Assembly (NCBI GenBank): GCA_946644025.1 | Contig: CAMPCG010000004.1 | Location: forward strand, 1 to 28,960 | DNA length: 28,960 bases | Origin: an uncultured Prevotellaceae bacterium | GTDB taxonomy: Bacteria; Bacteroidota; Bacteroidia; Bacteroidales; Bacteroidaceae | Direction: 5' to 3' | Shown: piece by piece, positions 24,547-28,960 of the stretch | Layout of the letters: each line of letters begins with the position of its first letter | Position numbering within the stretch: the first letter of the stretch is position 1 | Position numbers and translations under genes: made by a program | The notes under the pieces: model-generated | Told to the model about the DNA's origin: nothing | The model's database searches: none | Seen by the model: only the letters and a program-made list of their open reading frames with translations

Positions 24547-25431
24547 ATGGCCTACTTGACAGATAAAGACCCATTAGGATACATCGACTTCAATAATCTC
24601 ATGGTAGATTATGCTGAAGGCGATTTGTCTACCCATGACAAGGTTAAAGACATCGCTCGCCTGTATCCTCTTAGGCCAATGAGCAATCTGATTGCTCTTT
24701 GCGTAAGAGGCCAGATGAGAGTGAAGAGCAGCGACCGTAAATTCGAGTTCGGCGAGGGCGACGTTCTTATCTGCCCACCGAACGTCGTTTTCGACGATAC
24801 CAATTTCAGTGACGACTTCGAGTGCAGGGTGCTCTGCCTCTCCGACCACCTCATACAGGGGGTGCTGCGCCACAAGTCCGACGTTTGGCACCACACCGTC
24901 TACATCAATCAGCCCAACGTCATAGCCACCTCGCCCGTGTGCAAGGAGGAGTTCGGATTCTACTATTCGCTCATCCGCTCGAAGCTCATCAACCACGGCG
25001 AAGCGCTGCCCAAGGAGATACTACTGGCTCTCGTGAGGGCGTTCCTGCTCGAGCTGTGCTACATCCTGGAAAGTACCCGCAGCATGGACCTCGGCCAGAA
25101 GCTGTCGCAGGGAAAGGTGCTCTTCAACAAGTTCATCAGCCTGCTCTCCAGCTGCGAGATAAAGCGTCAGCCCATCACCAGCTACGCCAGCCAGCTGGCC
25201 ATCACGCCGAAATATCTTACCATGCTCTGCCTGAAATACAGCAACAAGACGGCGTCGGAATGGGTGGCACAGTACACCACCGAGGAGATACGCTTCTACC
25301 TGAAGAGCTCCAACCTGAGCATCAAGGAAATCTCCGCCAAACTGGGATTCTCCAACATGTCCCACTTCGGCTCCTACGTCCGCAAGCACCTCGGCATGTC
25401 GCCCAGCGAGTATCGCCACGGCAAAGTCTGA
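24547..25431 (+). CDS. AraC-family transcriptional regulator
   Basis: 294 residues from the ATG at 24547. I prefer this over an upstream in-frame GTG at 24418 because 294 is a normal AraC length and the promoter-like element lies between the two. The N-terminal half (~40-125) is a cupin-like sensing domain ('LCVRGQMRVKSSDRKFEFGEGDVLICPPN'). The C-terminal half has the two helix-turn-helix units of AraC/XylS proteins (~210-235 and ~258-284, 'SIKEISAKLGFSNMSHFGSYVRKHLGMSPSEYR'). It binds DNA in the cytoplasm; the effector is unknown. It lies between the acyltransferase and a helicase and ends in its own terminator. The first ~170 nt are more AT-rich than the rest. It might regulate the upstream starch genes, which is only proximity-based inference. 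Confidence 0.9.
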   Translation: MAYLTDKDPLGYIDFNNLMVDYAEGDLSTHDKVKDIARLYPLRPMSNLIALCVRGQMRVKSSDRKFEFGEGDVLICPPNVVFDDTNFSDDFECRVLCLSDHLIQGVLRHKSDVWHHTVYINQPNVIATSPVCKEEFGFYYSLIRSKLINHGEALPKEILLALVRAFLLELCYILESTRSMDLGQKLSQGKVLFNKFISLLSSCEIKRQPITSYASQLAITPKYLTMLCLKYSNKTASEWVAQYTTEEIRFYLKSSNLSIKEISAKLGFSNMSHFGSYVRKHLGMSPSEYRHGKV

Positions 25432-25462
25432 AAAGCCTGAAACGCATTATATTCCCTAAAAG

Positions 25463-25495
25463 AATGGAAACAGTTTCGCTGTTTCCATTTTTTTT
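25463..25495 (+). terminator. Intrinsic terminator of the AraC gene, overlapping the helicase promoter
   Basis: Perfect 11-bp stem (25463-25473 with 25479-25489), loop TTTCG, and eight T (25488-25495). The loop coincides with the -33 position of the downstream promoter. Confidence 0.9.
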
Positions 25496-25505
25496 ATTAC
25501 CTTTG
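25474..25505 (+). promoter_or_regulatory. Helicase promoter nested in the terminator
   Basis: TTTC (25474-25477, inside the terminator loop), 20 nt, then TACCTTTG (25498-25505). The helicase ATG at 25515 is only 9 nt further, so the mRNA may be nearly leaderless. Confidence 0.6.
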
Positions 25506-25514
25506 CCGACCAAA

Positions 25515-27587
25515 ATGAGCGAGATTCTTTCCCCTATACTTGAACTTCAGCGGCAGCGCGCCTTGCTGCAGCTGGAATATGAACACGAGAAAGCGGCCTA
25601 CGAACAGCAGGCCGAGGCAATCGGGCTGCGCCGACGCGTGGAGCGCGGCGAGGCATGGATGCCGCTGCGCGTAGGCCGCAGCTACTACAACTCGCTCAAC
25701 CAGCTCTGCGTTGAGGTGTTCCGCACACACAGTGCCGAAGACGAGGAGGAGGCCGACCACAACTTTGAGTTCGGACGGCCGGTGCAGTTCTTCTCTGTAA
25801 GTGACAAGTATCAAGTATTAAGTGATAAGTATGGTAACATCAATCGTGAGAAATCCGACGGTAACCATACCTATAACTTAAAACCTATTACTTATCACTT
25901 CACCGGCACCGTCAGCTACGTCGACGGCGACCGCATGGTGGTGGTCGTGGCCGACAACGCCCCGCTGGCCGACCTTCAGGTGCAGGACGGGCGTCAGCTG
26001 GGCGTGCAGCTCTTCTTCGACGAGACCACCTACCGGCTGATGTTCGACGCCCTCGAGCGCACCATGCGCGCAAAGGGCCGTCTGGGCTACCTGCGCGACC
26101 TCTTCTACAGCCGGCAGAAGGCCGAGACCTTCACCTTCCCCGACATGGGGTTCGACTACCTGAACCCCACCCAGGCCCACGCCGTCAACGAGGTGCTGCG
26201 GGCTAAGGACGTGGCCGTGGTCCACGGGCCTCCCGGCACGGGCAAGACGACGACGCTCGTCGAGGCCATCTACGAGACACTGCGCCGCGAGAGTCAGGTG
26301 CTGGTCTGCGCACAGAGCAACATGGCCGTCGACTGGATATCGGAGAAGCTCGTCGACCGCGGCCTGAACGTGCTGCGCATCGGCAATCCTACGCGCGTAG
26401 ACGACAAGATGCTCTCCTTCACCTACGAACGGCGATTCGAGGCCCACCCCGACTACCCCCAGTTGTGGGCCATCCGCAAGGCCATCCGCGAACTGCGCCA
26501 ACAGCGCAAGCGCACCGACAACTGGCACCAGAAGATGGACCGACTGAAGAGCCGAGCCGTGGAGCTCGAGCTGCGCATCAACGCCCAGCTCTTCGGCGAG
26601 GCGCGTGTCATCGCCTCCACGCTGACAGGGTCGGCCAACCGTCTGCTCGACGGCATGAAGTTCGGCACGCTCTTCATCGACGAGGCCGCCCAGGCACTGG
26701 AGGCCGCCTGCTGGATTCCCATCCGTCGCGCCGGCCGCGTCATCCTGGCCGGCGACCACTGTCAGCTGCCCCCAACGGTGAAGTGCTACGAGGCCCTAAA
26801 GGGCGGACTGGGCCACACCCTCATGGAGCGCATCTGCAACCAGAAGCCCGAGGTGGTGACGCTGCTGCGTATGCAGTACCGCATGCACGAGGACATCATG
26901 CGCTTCTCCTCCGACTGGTTCTACCACAACCTCATGGTGGCCGCCCCCGAGGTAAAGCACCGCTCCATCCTCGACCTCGACGTGCCTATTACGTGGGTGG
27001 ACACCAGCAGGTTTGAGGGGAGTGAAAGTGGAGTGAAAGGGAGTGAAAGTGGAGTGAAAGGGACGTTACCTTTTGCCGAAGATGGTGGGAAGGGACTATC
27101 GTCCCCTTCACTCCCCCTTCACTTCCCCTTCACTCCTCTTTCACTCCACACATCCCACTTCAACGATGGCGAGGCTCGCCTAACCATCCTCGCCCTGCAG
27201 GCCTACTACGAGCTGATAGGACGCGACCGCATCCTGGACGAGCGGCTCGACGTGGGCATCATCTCGCCCTACCGCGCCCAGGTGCAGTTGCTGCGCCGAC
27301 TGCTCAAGCAGAACGAGTTCTTCAAGCCCTTCCGCCGGCTCATCTCGGTGAACACCGTCGACGGTTTCCAGGGCCAGGAGCGCGACATCATCGTCATCTC
27401 GCTCGTGCGCTCCAACGACGAGGGCCAGATAGGCTTCCTGCGCGACCTGCGCCGCATGAACGTCGCCATCACCCGCGCACGCATGAAACTTATTATAATA
27501 GGCGACCGCTCGACCCTCACACGCCACCCCTTCTACCGCAAACTCTGGCAGTACGTGCAGAGCCTGCGGAGCGTCTCAAGACTTTAA
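25515..27587 (+). CDS. SF1 (UPF1/IGHMBP2-like) DNA/RNA helicase with two in-frame repeat insertions
   Basis: 690 residues from the ATG at 25515, placed just after the promoter. The frame stays open far upstream but overlaps the AraC gene, so no earlier start is credible. The coiled N-terminus 'ELQRQRALLQLEYEHEKAAYEQQ' precedes an OB-like region. Helicase motifs: Walker A GPPGTGKTTT (~238-247), 'CAQSNMAVD', DEAA (~389-392), 'LAGDHCQLPPTV', 'MQYRMHEDI' (~453), 'VDGFQGQERDIIVISLVRSN' (~614) and 'NVAITRARMKLIIIGD' (~648). This is a cytoplasmic ATP-dependent helicase of superfamily 1B. Residues ~95-130 and ~502-545 are low-complexity and are encoded by inverted arrays of short repeats, unlike the GC-rich codons around them. 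They lie between conserved motifs, so activity may be kept. Expressed independently of neighbours. Confidence 0.9.
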   Translation: MSEILSPILELQRQRALLQLEYEHEKAAYEQQAEAIGLRRRVERGEAWMPLRVGRSYYNSLNQLCVEVFRTHSAEDEEEADHNFEFGRPVQFFSVSDKYQVLSDKYGNINREKSDGNHTYNLKPITYHFTGTVSYVDGDRMVVVVADNAPLADLQVQDGRQLGVQLFFDETTYRLMFDALERTMRAKGRLGYLRDLFYSRQKAETFTFPDMGFDYLNPTQAHAVNEVLRAKDVAVVHGPPGTGKTTTLVEAIYETLRRESQVLVCAQSNMAVDWISEKLVDRGLNVLRIGNPTRVDDKMLSFTYERRFEAHPDYPQLWAIRKAIRELRQQRKRTDNWHQKMDRLKSRAVELELRINAQLFGEARVIASTLTGSANRLLDGMKFGTLFIDEAAQALEAACWIPIRRAGRVILAGDHCQLPPTVKCYEALKGGLGHTLMERICNQKPEVVTLLRMQYRMHEDIMRFSSDWFYHNLMVAAPEVKHRSILDLDVPITWVDTSRFEGSESGVKGSESGVKGTLPFAEDGGKGLSSPSLPLHFPFTPLSLHTSHFNDGEARLTILALQAYYELIGRDRILDERLDVGIISPYRAQVQLLRRLLKQNEFFKPFRRLISVNTVDGFQGQERDIIVISLVRSNDEGQIGFLRDLRRMNVAITRARMKLIIIGDRSTLTRHPFYRKLWQYVQSLRSVSRL
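25797..25903. repeat. In-frame inverted array of 7-nt units in the helicase gene
   Basis: Left arm 25797-25838 contains five 7-nt units (AAGTGAC, AAGTATC, AAGTATT, AAGTGAT, AAGTATG). Right arm 25861-25903 is its imperfect reverse complement, with units AAGTGAT, AAGTAAT, AGGTTTT, AAGTTAT and AGGTATG on the minus strand. The reading frame stays open through both arms and the loop. Confidence 0.85.
27019..27147. repeat. Second in-frame inverted array in the helicase gene
   Basis: Left arm 27019-27065 has four GGAGTGAAAG-type units with a 21-nt dimer period. Right arm 27100-27147 is an imperfect reverse complement with a few mismatches and one gap. The protein segment reads as Gly/Ser/Lys, then Ser/Pro/Leu/His-rich sequence. 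It is unrelated in sequence to the array at 25797-25903. Confidence 0.85.
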
Positions 27588-27596
27588 CCAGCCCAA

Positions 27597-27639
27597 GCCC
27601 TGACTTTGAGCCGCCCAAAGTCTGAGGGCAATTATTTTT
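27597..27639 (+). terminator. First terminator hairpin after the helicase
   Basis: GCCCTGACTTTG (27597-27608) pairs with 27616-27629 with a small bulge, followed by AATTATTTTT. It is weaker than the hairpin directly downstream. Confidence 0.6.
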
Positions 27640-27642
27640 CCT

Positions 27643-27671
27643 GCCGAAAGTTTTGCGCTTTCGGCTTTTTT
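27643..27671 (+). terminator. Second terminator, loop contains the next gene's -33 box
   Basis: Perfect 8-bp stem GCCGAAAG/CTTTCGGC (27643-27650, 27658-27665), loop TTTTGCG, and six T (27666-27671). TTTG in the loop is the -33 element of the next promoter. Confidence 0.9.
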
Positions 27672-27682
27672 ACGTAATTTTG
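27652..27682 (+). promoter_or_regulatory. Promoter of the Rpn nuclease gene
   Basis: TTTG at 27652-27655 (inside the terminator loop), exactly 19 nt, then TAATTTTG at 27675-27682. The ATG is at 27718. Confidence 0.8.
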
Positions 27683-27717
27683 CCAACGAATAGCGACACG
27701 CACACAGCTTTATAGTC

Positions 27718-28596
27718 ATGGGAAAGTTCATCAACCCGTTCACCGACGTGGGCTTCAAGCGCATCTTCGGGCAGGAAGTCTCGAAGCCGGTGCTCATTGC
27801 CTTCCTCAACAGTCTGCTGGAGGGGGAGCGCAAAATCACCGACCTGCAATACCTCGACAAGGAGAAGATAGGCCTCACGGACGGCAACAGGTCGCTCATC
27901 TACGACGTGCTCTGCAAGACCGAAAGCGGGGAATACATCATCGTGGAGATGCAGAACAAGAGCCAGCCGTATTTCAAGAACCGCAGCGTCTTCTACACCT
28001 CGCGCTCCATCATCGAACAGGGCGAGCAAGGCAGCGACTGGGAGTACGACATCAAGGCCGTCTATCTCATTGCGCTACTCAATTTCCGGTTAGAAGGACT
28101 GACCGACGACTTCCGCACCGACGTGGCACTCATGGACATGAAGCGCCACACGCTCTTCACCGACAAGGTACGCATGATATTCCTCCAGCTGCCCTATTTC
28201 ACGAAAGAGCTGGACGACTGCAACAGTATTTTTGAACGAATCATTTATGTTTTGAAGCACATGGACATACTACAGCGAATGCCCTTCCTGGCACAGGATG
28301 CCGTGTTCAGGCGCCTGTCGGAGATTGCCGACGTGGCCTCCCTATCAAAGGAAGACCGGCGCAAGTACGACGAGAGCCTGAAGCACTACCGCGACACCAT
28401 TGCCGTCATGCACGGCCAGTGGATGGAAGGCCACGCCTCAGGTCTGGCAGAAGGAATGGAGAAAGGCATTGAGCAGAACAAACGCGAGAGTGCCTGCCGG
28501 ATGAAGGCCGACGGTATGCCGCCAGAGATGATTGCCAAGTACACCGGCCTCACCGTCGAACAAATCAACAGTCTGGGCAAGGAGAAAGGACATTAG
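27718..28596 (+). CDS. Rpn-family PD-(D/E)XK nuclease / putative transposase
   Basis: 292 residues. The start 'FINPFTDVGFKRIFGQE' and 'SLIYDVLCKTESGEYIIVEMQNKSQPYFKNRSVFYTSRSI' match the PD-(D/E)XK nuclease family transposase group (Rpn-like). Candidate catalytic residues are Asp63, Glu77 and Gln79 (D-x13-ExQ). The C-terminus is variable and charged ('EGMEKGIEQNKRESACRMKADGMPPEMIAKYTGLTVEQI'), as usual in this family. Such proteins promote recombination or DNA cleavage, though many copies are not mobile by themselves. No terminal inverted repeats or target duplications flank it here, so I call a gene, not an insertion sequence. It has its own promoter and a downstream hairpin. Confidence 0.85.
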   Translation: MGKFINPFTDVGFKRIFGQEVSKPVLIAFLNSLLEGERKITDLQYLDKEKIGLTDGNRSLIYDVLCKTESGEYIIVEMQNKSQPYFKNRSVFYTSRSIIEQGEQGSDWEYDIKAVYLIALLNFRLEGLTDDFRTDVALMDMKRHTLFTDKVRMIFLQLPYFTKELDDCNSIFERIIYVLKHMDILQRMPFLAQDAVFRRLSEIADVASLSKEDRRKYDESLKHYRDTIAVMHGQWMEGHASGLAEGMEKGIEQNKRESACRMKADGMPPEMIAKYTGLTVEQINSLGKEKGH

Positions 28597-28650
28597 CCGT
28601 GTACGCCTTTACTGCAAATTAGCAAGTTTCATCAAGTTGCGGATTAAACT

Positions 28651-28687
28651 GCGGATGCCGGGAAAAGCCACTTTTTCCAGCATCCGC
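28651..28687 (+). terminator. Hairpin terminating the Rpn gene, abutting the prfC promoter
   Basis: GCGGATGC (28651-28658) pairs with GCATCCGC (28680-28687), with GGAAAA/TTTTCC continuing the stem. Only TTTG follows, so the T-tract is poor. Those four bases are also the -33 element of the prfC promoter. Confidence 0.6.
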
Positions 28688-28718
28688 TTTGTCGTTTCAG
28701 CAGAAATGAGTAATTTTG
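28688..28718 (+). promoter_or_regulatory. prfC promoter
   Basis: TTTG at 28688-28691, exactly 19 nt, then TAATTTTG at 28711-28718. The ATG is at 28750. Confidence 0.8.
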
Positions 28719-28749
28719 CAGCGAAATTGTAAAAGGTAACAAAGACGAC

Positions 28750-28960
28750 ATGAATCAGGAGATAGAACGCAGACGGACGTTTGCCATCATTTCGCACCCC
28801 GATGCGGGTAAGACCACCCTGACGGAGAAATTTCTGCTCTTCGGCGGACAGATACAGGTGGCAGGAGCAGTGAAGAACAACAAGATTAAGAAGACGGCCA
28901 CCAGCGACTGGATGGACATCGAGAAGCAACGTGGTATCTCCGTGTCCACCTCGGTCATGG
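28750..28960 (+). CDS. prfC: Peptide chain release factor 3, N-terminal part (cut by window end)
   Basis: The first 70 residues are present. The GTPase G1 loop '[14 protein letters not shown]' (14-27), '[33 protein letters not shown]' and the switch region are diagnostic for RF3 and distinguish it from EF-G. RF3 is a cytoplasmic GTPase that recycles RF1/RF2 from the ribosome after termination. The frame is open at the window edge. It has a near-consensus promoter and a short leader. Confidence 0.95.
   Translation, partial: MNQEIERRRTFAIISHPDAGKTTLTEKFLLFGGQIQVAGAVKNNKIKKTATSDWMDIEKQRGISVSTSVM

Noticed and set aside
24822..25514. Upstream extension of the helicase frame
   Set aside because: It overlaps the AraC gene in another frame and would bypass the terminator and promoter at 25463-25505; the sequence there is low-complexity shadow.
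27718..28596. Complete insertion sequence around the Rpn gene
   Set aside because: No terminal inverted repeats or target-site duplications were found, and the flanking hairpins read as terminators fused to promoters.

Overview
The window reads as the chromosome of a Bacteroidota bacterium, most likely a Prevotellaceae member (Prevotella/Segatella-like). Three things point there. Many genes have the Bacteroidota promoter TTTG-N19/20-TAnnTTTG and A-rich leaders rather than Shine-Dalgarno sites. Secreted proteins carry Prevotella-style dockerin-like repeats or 'YNLKGQRV...KGVYI.GKKVVIK' C-termini. The housekeeping genes are of Bacteroidales type. GC content looks high for the phylum by eye; I did not compute it. 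All supported genes lie on the + strand.

Layout. (1) 262-7361: a giant GLUG-repeat surface protein ending in a dockerin-like pair, a cohesin-like secreted protein, a 59-residue peptide and an intrinsic terminator. (2) 7400-12092: an AAA ATPase and a DUF4435 (TOPRIM-like) protein forming a PARIS-like pair, then radA and a cytidylate-kinase-like gene. Short-unit tandem or inverted repeats sit in the gaps. (3) 12304-15671: a large secreted FIVAR/carbohydrate-binding-type protein, a second small peptide and a terminator. (4) 15679-16099: an intact antitoxin gene followed by a decayed YafQ-type toxin. (5) 16158-24324: polysaccharide use, with a dockerin-tailed PL1 pectate lyase, a dockerin-tailed GH13 amylase, a dockerin-tailed starch-binding protein and a phosphate acyltransferase. 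A LacI-type operator and five 21-bp repeats lie upstream of the amylase. (6) 24547-28960: an AraC-family regulator, an SF1 helicase, an Rpn/PD-(D/E)XK nuclease-transposase and the start of prfC.

How the genes may work together. Regions 1 and 5 supply four secreted proteins with near-identical dockerin-like ends and one cohesin-like protein, so a cell-surface or extracellular assembly for plant glycans is plausible but unproven. Amylase, starch-binding protein and acyltransferase are close enough to be co-transcribed, linking starch breakdown to acyl-phosphate metabolism.

Most unusual sequence features: hairpins whose arms are built of 7-11-nt tandem units, two of them in frame inside the helicase gene; terminators whose loops carry the -33 element of the next promoter; two small peptides with the same N- and C-terminal pattern; and the wrecked toxin beside an intact antitoxin. 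No rRNA, tRNA, CRISPR array or complete insertion sequence was seen.
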